Origin: Heliocidaris tuberculata
Taxonomy: Eukaryota > Echinodermata > Echinoidea > Camarodonta > Echinometridae
Direction of reading: 5' to 3'
DNA: 64,000 bases
Assembly (NCBI GenBank): GCA_025618425.1
Contig: CM046842.1
Location: 31,246,885 to 31,310,884, forward strand
The notes under the pieces were generated by a model that was given only the letters and a program-made list of their open reading frames with translations, ran no database searches and had not been told where the DNA came from. Each line of letters starts with the position of its first letter. The first letter of the stretch is position 1. Both the position numbers and the translations under genes were made by a program. Of the stretch, positions 14,370 through 27,600 are shown in pieces.

Positions 14370-14846
14370 CGATAAAGGGAAACATAATGTCATTAACGAC
14401 CATTATTATCGTTAAATAAAATTGGAATAATCCTGTTACGTCACCTTTCCCCTTCCTATACAGTTGACTGTCCTACCCGGTACAGCTACAACCCGTCTAA
14501 CGATACCTGCTACAAGTTCGTGGACACGCCCACCGATTATATCAAATAAATGGAATGATCACCTTTCCCTCTTTTATACAGTTGACTGTCCTACCGGGTA
14601 CAGCTACAACCCTTCAAACGATACCTGCTACAAGTTCGTGGACACGCCCACCGACTGGTTCAACGCTCGCTACGACTGCACTGACGTCGCTGATGGTGAT
14701 ATTGTCGTGATCAATGACCAGGACGAGAACGACTATGTCTTCGAGACGATTAATTCAATGAAGGGAAATGATTCGACTGGTTGGTGGATAGGTAAGATCT
14801 AGGGTACTAACTTCTGTTGTCAAGGAAACAATACAGGTAAAGAATG

Positions 14847-14881
<35 letters not shown>

Positions 14882-14921
14882 ACAGACAGGCAGAAAGTAT
14901 AGACGTATTATGTAATTAAGT

Positions 14922-14956
<35 letters not shown>

Positions 14957-17900
14957 TTATATATATAAAGAGAGAGAGAAAGAGAGAGGGATAGGTATAA
15001 AATGTAGTATAATAAGTAGCAAATATAAAGAGAGGCAGAGAGAGAGAGAGAGAGAGATATGAAGGTAATATAAATCATACACATATCGGATAACCGATAT
15101 ACTGTACCTTAGATATGACGTATAGCCAAAGATCTCATTCGTTTCCAGAGACGGAAGCATGTATTGATTATGACTGAAAATTCTTGACTGCACCACTTGT
15201 TGTTTTGTCTAAAAGAACAACAAAAAAGTTAATGCAACTATTTGGCAAAGACACCTGTGTATACCGCCAAGAAGAACAGAAAGGGGGGGGGGGGCGGGGA
15301 AGAAGAAGAAGAAGAAGAAGAAGAAGAAGAAGAAGAAGAAAAAAAAAACTATCCTGCAATAATGAACGATTATGTCTATTCATTCTAACCTGTCAAATAT
15401 ATTAACTCCTCTCATGTTTTTTTTTAGGTTACTACGACGCCGCCATCAACGGCGTTTGGACGTGGGTGGACTGTGGAGCGGATACCGATTTCGCCGAGAC
15501 AAACTGGCAATTTGGTGCTCCGAATAACCGGGATGACAACCACTGCGCCTATATGAATCTAACCGATGGACAATACAGTGATGATAATTGCTTCGGTATC
15601 AGACGCTACGTCTGCGAGATCACCCGCAAGGGTATGTCAGTTCTATTATCGTCCTGAAGTGCGGCTCACACGAGCCGTCATTGTTTTGCTGACATTAGGA
15701 CCGGAGAGTGACGTCAGTGATGACTCGATATACATTTTTAGGAGAATAGAGTGTTTCGAAAACAACTCGAAATGACTCGGCATTAAAGGGAAATCCAATC
15801 TTAATAGCAAGTTGCTTTTAAAGAAAGAGGAAAAATCAGAGAAGCAGATTGGTGAAAGTTTGAACGAAATCGGACAAGCAATAAGAAAGTTATGAATTTT
15901 TGAAAGTTGTAATCACTATACATATGGGAATTTCAAATTGGCCGAATAGGTAATGTCACTGTGATCATTAGCTGTGGACAACTCCCCATTCATTCCAACA
16001 CACAAAATGACTAAAATGTCACTTTTTTTCAAAATGTATTACTCAGTAGGATCTCTTTCTTTCATGAGGACCTATAACAACATGCTATCTCCAATGTATT
16101 TTGAGTACTGCCGCGAGGGTAAAAGCGCCTCGAAAAAAACCGCAAATTAATGATATTTTTGTGTACGACAAATGGGAGAGTTGTCCACAAACATGTCAAA
16201 ATTGAATCAACAAACTGCCAATTTGAGATTCGCATAGATGTAGTGATCTTATTTTTCAAACATCCATAACTTTCTTATTCCTTGTCCGATTTCTTTCAAA
16301 CTTTCGCCATCCAGTTTTTCTTATTTTTCTGCTTTCAAACAAATCATCTCATTACCAAGGTTGGATTGCCCTTTAATCATACCATGCATACATACAATTT
16401 TTTCGAGCATGTTTAAAATACTTCTCTCTCTCTCTCTCTCTCTCAACCCCCATTCCACTAATGAAAAATAAGAGTGCCTGAAGAGGGGTGGCAGGATTCC
16501 CGAAATCATGTTCCTGGGAAAGAAAATTTTGAGAAAAATCTTCCCAACATCTGACAATTCTGGAACATACCCCGGTCTTGACAATTAGCCCTTTTAAGAC
16601 AAGTGACCACATTTTATGCTTTGGCCCACTAACTTTTGACTCAGAGCTCTAAAAAATATACCAGATGCATGAGAAGAAAGAGCAAAACTTTCTGCACACT
16701 CTGTGTCCATTTTTTGTTGCATGACCATATTGAGTTTGATGCCAGGAATTTTGAAAACGAGAATAAGTTTCAAAATCCTTAAATGGGCAATGGGCATTGA
16801 GAGTTTCAAAATCATTGTTTTTCATCCAAATTGGCATTTTTTCAACTTTTCGGCAAAAATGCCTAACCATGTATATTGTTTTCAAAGACATTACCCCTTA
16901 TTAGAACTATGTAGCACTGAAAGAAAAATACTATTGTTGCCAATTTAAAGAACAAAATGTGATCAATTTAGCCTTTAAATAATCGCTGTCCTGAAGGGTT
17001 AACCAAAATCAATTATCTTTACAGATTACGTGGACTCGGACTGCTACCCTTCTAATTTCCAAGTTCTCTCCGTAGATGACAGTTCAGTCTCCGTGTCTTT
17101 TAACGTCTCAGAATATCTTTGTGATGTCGCCGGATACTTGGTAGATATTGATATTACCAGTCATGTACTTTAATAATGTTATGTTAGGCATGCTGGACGT
17201 AGGTTAGGGGTTGCCGCCCTGAAGAATGATAAAGGTATACAAATTTAATGGGGGTAACCCTCACGTCACTCTTAAAATCAAAGTTATACTTCAACGCTGT
17301 AAAAAAAAGAAAGAATACAAATCGAATAAGAAAAGGCTCGAAATTTCGTTCACTCGATTCACTATCTCGCTGTTCGCTAAAATCTAGAAACTAGAAATGA
17401 ATTTTCAGAAAATAGAAAATAGAAGGACCCCCCTCCCCCCGCGTTGTTACCGCACACAATTGAAAAGAAAAACTGGGCTCTCAAAGAAAAAAAACCCGAG
17501 TGATCACTGAGGTCACTCCCTGGGGAGTGAAAATAGAGTGAAACTCCACTCTTGTCCTTTAGTGGTCACTCGATAGTCACTCGATATTGACTCCTAAACA
17601 AGTGATCACTGACGTGACTCCCGGGGGAGTGAAAATATAGTGAAAATTCACTTTTTTTAGAGAGATACCCATGACATGCAAGTTGACATCTGTAGATAAG
17701 TATGAGCTTATGTATCAACAAGTAATTATTTAAACTTATTTAAAATATCTGAAAGAAACTCCAAATCTAGGCTTTCGCTTAACTCTGTCTACGGCTAAAC
17801 TAAAGCTTCATCAACCTTGATGAACTGATGTAATATCGCCCTTTTCCATCCTTTTAATCTATAGATCCGTTACAACACGTCTGCTAATGGCGATTTCATC

Positions 17901-20056
17901 CAAATCGAACTTGAAGGTGCTCAGAACTCTGACGTCACAATTACCGGTCTTTCTCCCGCAACTACGTACCTGTTTGAACTGACAACCTGCACGGTCAGCT
18001 TCGGCTGTTATGGATACAGCACTGCTCTCTCTGTACTTGGTACAAGTAAGTCATACCAACTTTATGTCTCTTTGTTGTTTTAGTTTTAGTTTCTATTTTT
18101 TAATTAATTTATTAATTAATTTATTCATTCATTTATTCATTTTTTCATTTTTTCTTCAAATAACCTTTTTTGTTGTAACTATTATTACCAACTTTTCTTA
18201 ATATGTGTGCGTTATACACCTGTGTCAAGGCAGACACTGGTCCCTCGGCAGATATAATGTCAGGACTAAATTCGCAGGGACACCACATTTTCCGGAACAC
18301 CGGCAACTAACGTCGATTTTTTTTTTTATAGTCCTCATCAATATTGATTTATCCACTTTTGAAAAAGCCTTCACTTGATCCTGAATGTCTCCAGAACTAT
18401 CGTCCTGTCTCCAACTTGCCTTATTTGTCGAAACTTCTGGAGAGGGTGGCCTTCTCTAGATTATATGATTACCTATAAGAGAATGATCTTCTTGACGATC
18501 ACCAGTCAGCCTATCGTGCAAACTACAGTGTTGAGACCCTGCTTGTCAACTTGTCTAACGATATCCTGACAGAGATGGATGTTGGTAGAATAACGGCAGT
18601 TGTGTTATTGGACCCGTCTGCAGCATTCGATACTGTTGACCATTCCATTCTTGTCAATGTATTGTCATCCATTGGAATCCGCGACCGTGCCCGAATGGTC
18701 CAAGTCCTATTTGGATCAACGCCACCAACTGGTATGTGTGAATCATGAAAGATCTGACCCTGTAGAGCTTAGATGTGGGGTCCCGCAGGGATCGGTGGGA
18801 GGTCCATTGCTGTTCTCAATGTACATCAGTAGGCTCAAGCAAATGTTACAGCAGCATGATGTTAAGCATCATTGCTACGCGGACGACATCCAAATTAACG
18901 CTTCGTTCTCTCCCAATCAGAATGATGCAAATTGTACTATCAAGATACTCGAAGCGTGCATAAAAGATGTGCAAACTTGGATGAATGCAAGCTCACTTAA
19001 ACTAAATGACAGAAAAACTGATCTTATTTTGTTTGGCTCGAAATCAAATCTCGCAAAAATACAGGAGTTTACCATAACTGTGTCAGATTCAGTCATTAGT
19101 TCCTCATCGCACTGTCGTGACCTTGGCGTCATGCTAAATTCTTCTATGTCACTGTCAACTCATGTGTATAGTATTTGTAAGTCAGTCAGATATCAGTTCA
19201 GAAATCTAGGCTTCATTCGCAAATACTTAAATCGGTCAGCTACTGAGAAACTTGTCCATGCTCTTATTTCCTCGCGATTAGATTTTTGTAATTCCATGCT
19301 ATATTAGCTCCCTAACACACAAATTGTCCAACTCCAGAAATTGCAAAATACTGCCGCACGTATTGTCACTCTTTCTTCCCGTAGAAGTCACATCATCCCC
19401 ATTCTTAATAGCCTTCACTGGCTCCCAGTATGTGACAGAATAATTTTTAAGTTGTTGCTGTTATTATTTCGTTCCTTGCATAGCTCTGCTCCCTCTTACA
19501 ACGTGAAGTTGATATCTGAGTATAAGCCTATAAGACATCTACGTTCGTCTCATTCTTCTTTATTAGTTGTCCCTAAAACACGCAGTTCCTGAGGGGATAG
19601 AGCCTTCTCTCGTGCTGGTCCAATTCTTTGGAACAAGCTCCCACTTCACATCCGTACTCTACCTGCCCTCAGCGATTTCAAAGCTGCTCTCAAAACTCAC
19701 CTTTTTTCTAGACAGTTCCCTTTAAAAAAAAATGATGATATACTGGACCGAATGTATGTAACATTCACTTTGTTCTTGCAGAGGCGTCGATTCGTTTGAA
19801 TGGACGGAGCATTGGAGAGGCAGAGCATTGTTCACAAACAATGCTTCCCCCTCCAATGCTTTGTCTATACCGAACGAATCGACGCCTCTGTTTTCTTCTG
19901 CTTTAGCTTAAGATATTAATTCCTTACTTCGTGTTGTACATTATTATTTTGATATGTATGTTATATTGCATTCCTTCTTTAGTGTAATTTAATTATTTTG
20001 TTGTAGAGCGCCATGAGCGTCATACTTGACGGACACCGGCGCTATATAAATATCCA

Positions 20057-20089
<33 letters not shown>

Positions 20090-23000
20090 CATTATTATTA
20101 TTATTGTCACACGGAAGGTTTAGTGACCCATTCAGTATCTACGACACATGTATTTCCGAGTGCTATGACCTGGAGCCATCCGTTTCATGACCTCCGTATA
20201 CTGCTCCACATTCTGCACTGACGTCATCTAAGAAGCCTTTACGAGGTCTTCCTCTTAATTTCTTCCTATGCAGACGACCTTATTATTTGTCATAAATATG
20301 AAGATAGATGAATCTTTCTTCTACCTCCTTGTTAATTTGTTCTAAATGCACAGGCAGAGCGATTCTCCTTTGTTGTTGTTTATTTTCTTATTTCTAAATA
20401 CATCCTAACTTAGTATTTTTAAACTGGACTCCCTGAACTGATTCTTAGTCTTGTCTCCTTTACTTTTTGACAATTGTTTTACGATTCAGGAAATCAGCCA
20501 CCTCTTACATGCTACGCATTTCTTGCTGGTTTTCCGCTCATTTCTCCTCAATTTTTGCTTTGTCTATTACGAAATTTCAATTGTTGAGTTGAGATTTACT
20601 GTCCTATGTGTATATTTGTTATGTATTTCTGTACTATGAATATATGTATTTCATTTGTATTTTTTATATTGAGAAATAAGAAATAAAACTAAACTAAACC
20701 TTCCATAACTCTGATCATCATGCCGTCATGACTTTGGTAATCCCATTCCATTTTTAAACCCCTTATAGCTACTTGTCCGGACAACTACGAGCTCGGTCCA
20801 AATGGCCATTGCTATCGCTTTAGACTCCTCGACCTCGGCTCGTGGTGGTCGACGGGAAGACGAACATGCGACAACGTTGTCGATTCAGATCTCGTCATCA
20901 TCAATGACCAGGCCGAACTCGATTTCTTGGCGACAAGATCCCTGGAGATCAGCCCCAACATGACTTGGTGGGTCGGTAAGTTCTGGGGGACGTTTCATCA
21001 AGTGTCTTGTCAGTGATTTTTACCCACAAATTTGCTCTCAGCCAATCAGATGCAAGGATTCCAGTAGCTTATAACAATTATTGTAAATTGTCAGTAAAAG
21101 CAAGTTTCATGAAACGGGGCCCAGGGGGGCGTTTCATGAAAGGACTTGTCAGATATTTTATCCGACAAATTTGCTCTCAGCCAATCAGATGCAAGGATTT
21201 CAGTAGCTTATAACAGTTGTCGGATAAAAATCACTGACAAAACGCTTGATGAAACGCTCCCCTGAATTCTCTCATTCCCATATAATTAAAACAGGGACCC
21301 CTCGACTCCCGTAGTCAATGTGTTAATTTTTAACACTACGGCCTTACCGTAGTAGTAAACCTAATCTAAACTCCATAAACCTACAACAACTGTATTTTTA
21401 AAGGCGGTCAGTCGGCGGTGCCCGTGTGTTTCTATGCAGTCCAGGCGAAGGCGAGTTCGGAGATTTCATATTCGTGCACATCCACTTACGTACACATCAC
21501 AGCGATCTATGCGGATTTTTGCCAGGGAGAAGGATATTTCGCTGATCCTCAATATACTTTCGACTAGACCTAGTTTTGTATGCCTACGAACTATTTTGCA
21601 GCATCAGCAAACACAGATTTTTCTCAATAAGCCAGTTCGTAGATACAATCTGAGCATGAGCAGATAAAGGTCATTTGTACCCAAATTGTAAAACCCACTG
21701 AGACGGGTACTGGATACATACTCATGATAGTCATGTAATCATTATTTATGTTTTTATCAGAGGGACATTCTTTGATACACAGCTGGAAGTATTCTTCTAC
21801 AGTGGGCTGACAAAAGGTATTCATGAATCACCTTCACCCCTTTTGGGCAGTGACTATTCTAAAAGGCACAAAGTAGGATGTCTCTATGTGCAAAAGATAT
21901 GTGGATTTTGGGGGGTCATTTGTACCCAAGCTAACTCCGAACTGGTCTATTGAAACCGCCGCCTGACAGCCTATTTTCGTAAACGTAGGCAGGGGCGGCA
22001 TCGATTTGCCCCCAAAGCTATTTAAAAAAATAGTTGCCAGTTACAGCTTCGGAAAAGCACAATATTTTTTCTTAAAAGATACTCCGCCGCCACCCCTGAA
22101 TAATAAGGTGTAGACTTTTCGTAATTCGCTTTCTTCTGTACATGTACTTGTATAATGAACTTTGAACTCTTCCTCCAATGCAGGTTATTCAGATCAATCC
22201 GTAGAGGACGATTGGCGCTGGGTCGATTGCACGGAGTCGGACGATTGGCAGAGCGAGCTCTGGGCACCCGGTTCCCCTGGCAACGGTCGTCTGGACTGCG
22301 CAGCTCTCCGACCTTTTGGTGAGCTTGTATCGCTCGTCTGTGACGCAACACTTAGTTATATCTGCGAGATATCACCAAAAGGTATGGCATTACAATTTAT
22401 TAATTTAATCATTTATCATTAATTTTATTCATGTGTATAAAATGCGTAGTTCACATCTGCCCGATATAACGAAAACGAGATTTTTCATTAAAGGTACACC
22501 CTAGAGCTGCCCTACTATACACGAGCATGCTCACAAGTAGAAACCATTAACCCCCCCCCCCCAAAAAAAAAAAAAAAAAAAAAAAAACACCCACACAGGA
22601 ACTGATATATCAGACACATTTTTTTAACCCTTCCAAGACAATTGACCACATTTTGTGGTTTGGCTCAATAACTATTGATCCAGAGCTCTAAAAAATATAC
22701 CAGATGCATGAGTAGAAAGAGCAAAATTTTCTGCACACACTATGTCCATTTTTATTGCATGACCATATTGTGTTTGATGCCAGGAATTTTAAAAACAAGA
22801 ATAAGCTATGAGATCCTTAAATTGGCAACACATTGAGAGGTTTAAAATCATTGTTTTTCATCAAAATTGTCAATTTTTTTCAACTATTCAACAAATTTCT
22901 AACCATGTATATTGTTTTCAAAGATATTACACCTTATTTGAACCATGTAGCACTAAAAGAAAAATATTATTGTTGCCAATTTGAAGAACAAAATGTGATC

Positions 23001-24594
23001 AATTTAGCCTTTAAATAATCCTTGTCCTGAAAGGGTTAATGTACGATAAAAGAGCAATGTAGATAAAATGCAAGGGCATAAATGCCCTACGGGGATCCAG
23101 CTCACGATCCTCGCATTTCCGGTCGAGTGTTTTTAACCACTCGGCTACGACACTTCTACTTTACCATAGAGTAGGGTTAATTGAAAATCTCGTTATCGTG
23201 ATCTTTATCGGTCAAATGTGACCCACGCTTAAGAACTTAAGACTGACCAGCAGCAAAGAGCTAAAGGGGTCAGTTTACAAAGAAATAAAAATATTTACAA
23301 GAATATTCCTACATTAATATGAGAAACATGACACATGAGAAAAATAGCATAAGCATAATGATAAATACAAAGTATTAAATATCACATCATGTCACTTTAA
23401 GTATGCGTGATACACGTAAATCAAATTTACCGAAGGATAACGTGAGTTTAATTAAATTTCCCCATCTCTTTGTCTGTAATAAAACACTTAAATGTATTTT
23501 GTGAGATATCGCCAAAAGGTATGGAATTATCGTTTACTATCTCTTGTCTGTGATCGAAACACCCATTTCTGTGAAATATCACTAAAATGTATGAAGTTCT
23601 CATTTACTATCTCTTTTCTGCAATAAAACACATATCTGTGAGAAATCGCCAAATGTATGATATTATTATTTTACAAAATTTTTATGCTGATTCTGTGTCG
23701 CATATTGGAATAGAATTTTAAAGGAAAAGCAACAATTTAACACATATTAATGTTACAGTGCAATTTGCAACTTGCACTTGTCTTCCCAAATCAAGCTCAC
23801 TGCTAGGGTAATTGAGTTCTTCTTGTTATTCTTCCCCTTCTCCTCTTCCACCTCCTCCTTCATCTTCTTCTTCTCCTCTTTTCTTTTCTCCTCCTCTCCC
23901 TTCTTCTTTCTCATCACAACCTTCTCCTTCAGAATCTCCTCTTCTTCGTTTGACATACCCATTTTTTGCTGCTCTTGATTCAGCAAAATTTTACAGTTTT
24001 ATTTTAAGGAAACATATGGTAATATGAATATGAATGAAGAGCCTTTTTCACTTATTTACCTTCTATTCCTAAAGGCTTCCAACTCACAGACGCAAACCCA
24101 CATGACCTTGCTGTCGTCGCTACGTCATCTAGCATATTGGTCACGTGGTCACCGTCAGAGACGAGCTGTGACGTAGTTGGCTACAGAGTTCAGTATTGGC
24201 TGGCTGACGAGGCCAACGCTGACGTCAACTTCCGTGAGTTACCCGTTGGTTATGATTTCAAAACGAAAAAAAAGTTTCAGATATTAATACATTTTTACAT
24301 TTTTTTTCTGTTGTTGTAAACTTTTCAAGCCCAGTGCCTCCTTCAATATCAATGTCTTTACTGCAATCTATTTCATTGTTTGTTTTTGCATCATCGGGGA
24401 TATTGGATTTAAGTCATAAAAAATTAAGAGATGATGGTCAGAGCCTATATTGCGCATTACATTCGTATTCTCAATGGTGTAAATGCATATTGTTAATCTG
24501 ATAGTCTGTATAGTATACTCACATTCCTATTTGAAAAAAAAGCATAAAGACAAAGACAGAGAGACAGAGAGAGAGAGATGAGAGAGATGAGAGA

Positions 24595-24638
<44 letters not shown>

Positions 24639-24647
24639 GAGAGATGA

Positions 24648-24679
<32 letters not shown>

Positions 24680-27600
24680 TGAGAGAGAGAGAGACGAGAG
24701 AGACAGAGAGAGAGGGAGAGAGGGAGAGAGGGAGAGAGAGACAGAGAGAGAGAGAGACGAGAGACGAGAGACGAGAGAGACAGAGAGAGGAGAGAGGAGA
24801 GAGAGAGGGGGAGCCGTTGTCTCTTGAAATTCTAGGGAGCGTTTCATGAAAGGAAGTTGTCGGATATTTTATCCGACAACTGTTATAAGCTACTGAAATC
24901 CTGGCATCTGATTGGCTGAGAGCAAATTTGTCGGATAAAATATATGACAAGTCCTTTCATGAAACGCCCCCTGATTTATTGACTATTTAAAAGAACGCAA
25001 AGCAAGGTACACATTTATTTTGTTTTGAATCATCTTTCTTGGGTGAAAAGTCCGGTAACTTAAAGAAGATCCCGTTTTATCCCCAGCCCCTGGGCCCAAT
25101 TTCATAAAACTTGTAATCAATAACAAGTTACAGTAATTGTTACAAGCTACTGAAATCCTTGATTCTGATTGGGTGAGAGCGAATTTGTCATATTATGAGG
25201 CAGTTGTTTGATAACAAGTTTTATGAAACAGGGTCCTGATTTGGTAAACAACCATTAAAGCCTATATTCAAACAAGTATTTGTTAATTGTTGATCTGATT
25301 ACGGTTGAAATATTGACCTAACCTAAAACCAAAGTCCATCTTTCTTTGATCAGTCAATAACTTAACTATAACGTTAGTGATTAGTTAAACGAAGATCTTT
25401 ATTTGCTACATTGAAGACCAAAAATCAGAGTCATTTTAACATGCGAAAAGAAAGAAAAAAAGAAAGAAGAATTAATAATTTAGAGAGAAGAATCTGGTAC
25501 CAAAAACTGCTTTCGGCCTAATCAGGGGCGGCGCTACAGGGGGGGGGGGGGGGGGGGCAGAGGGGGCGACCGCCCCCCCATGATTTTTCAAGTAGTGAAA
25601 AAAGGAAAAAAAAAGAAAAAAGAAAAGGAGGAAGAAAAGGGAAGAAAAGGGAAGAGAGAAGAAAGAGGAGTATTAAAAAGAGAGGTCTTAAACATATAAC
25701 TCTATATTACCCCTGTTATTTAATGGAGAAAAAATATGACGTCATCTTTAGGTCGTCTTGCCCCTCCTATCAAAATACCCTGGCGCCGCCCCTGGGCCTA
25801 ATGTAGAAAATAATGTTTTTCTTTTACATTAATTTTCAAAGTTTTTTTCTGTCATGATTTACATCAGATCTATTCATGTGGACTGTCAGTTATAAAGTCA
25901 AAAGAAATCTGGAAGTTTTTAGTATCTACAGAAATTTTCTGAATCGTCATGGAAATTCGTAAACAAAACATGATATGCCTACATTTTGAGATGGGAATGT
26001 TGACACCATTGTTCTGAGAGAAATGTCTATCTATGATGAAGTTAAGTATTTGCCAGATGGAGACCTAGGAAGTGAAGAATTTGGGGCTCGATCTAAGGAG
26101 ATTTGTAACACTATGATTTGTCCACCTTGTTGCAGAGATCGTATACGGAGGAGATGCAAACAGCGCCACCATCGATGGACTATTGTCAGACCGTATGTAC
26201 AATGTTACCGTCGGGAGCATCCTCAGTCAAGACTATGAACTTTCACCGGTTGGTCCCGTATCAGTCAAAACAGGTTTGGAAGATTCCCTGCCGGAAAGAA
26301 TACAAAGTGTGTTCATAGTGTGAAAGACAGTATGAAACCATCTTCACACTGTTAAATTTGAGCGTTTTAACACTGTGAATCACATCTTCACATTATGAGC
26401 GAGTAAATTCACACTGTGAAATCGAACATCACTGTGTGAACACTCTGTGGTAAACCACACTGTGGAGATGTTCACAGTGTGAAATCATCTTCACACTCGT
26501 AAATTCGAGCGTTTTAACATGGTGAATGACATCATCACAGAGTCGACTATGTGAATACACTGTGAGCACACTGTGAACGCACTGTATGACACTGTGTTCT
26601 TTCCGGGATGGTTACCAATACGATTACAGATAAATACCTCAGTTACACTGCTAAAGCGATGCAAACCGACCCAAAACCGCCCCCAAACCGCAAGGTGCAA
26701 ATCCTTGTGTAATGTCACCAAAGTGCTAGGTCTATATATTCAGATTTCGGATTCAAAACACATTAAATTCCTTCTCATATTCAAATAAATACAAAATTAA
26801 ATTTACATTGACAAAAAAACATGGTGAAAGGAGACGATCGAGGGTCCCATGAGGCACGTGGCTTGTGTTAGGGTCGCCGTAACAATTGATAAAGAGTCCT
26901 TTCACAATACAGATGACCCAACTGACCATGATAGGGATAACGCAATTCTTTGTTCGCCCTTTTTTTTTTTTTTAAATAACACACATGCACACCCTGGTAT
27001 CAGTATGCCTTTGGCACTTCATTTATTTGATATATGATATAAAGAGCAATGCAGATAAAAATGCCTTGCTCAAGGGCATAAGTGCCGTGTCGGGGATCGA
27101 ACGCCCGATCCTCGCATCTCCAGTCAAGCGCCTTAAACCACTGGACCACGGCACCTCCTGCTGTCGATCTGGTATCGATCTGGTATCGGTCTCCTTGATG
27201 TGACTGGAGTATAGTTGATTGATCTACGGGGGTGGGGGTGGGGGGTCACTCTACCATTTTGAAGAAAGCGGGGGTGGGGATGTCGGACCCAACTTGTCGA
27301 CCAGTAAGTTGAAAGTTTTTCCAACAAGCAAAGAAAAAGGGAAAGGCCTGTTAATTTCCCCCACAAAGCTAGAACATTTAAAGATTAGGCGAAAGAAAAT
27401 TTTGAAGGGGGAGGGGGGGGGGGGGGGTCATACCTCACTCTCTATTCATTTTAATAGGGTGTCACCTCACATCCCCTCTATCGTCGTCTCTGATTAGATA
27501 TCCCCCGAGACTCACATTTTTATATTCTTAAAGGTGTGCCCTCAAATCCACTTTTGTTTTCTTAAAGGTGCTATTATTTACTAATTTTAGGCCTACCTAA

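Noticed and set aside
18365..20107. Working reverse-transcriptase gene
   Set aside because: The frame is broken by stops and frameshifts and the 5' end is missing.
26960..27156. tRNA genes (also 23041, 36231, 44827, 46657)
   Set aside because: A and B boxes are present, but arms are imperfect, copies share long 3' tails with poly-A ends, and they repeat; they are tRNA-derived SINEs.
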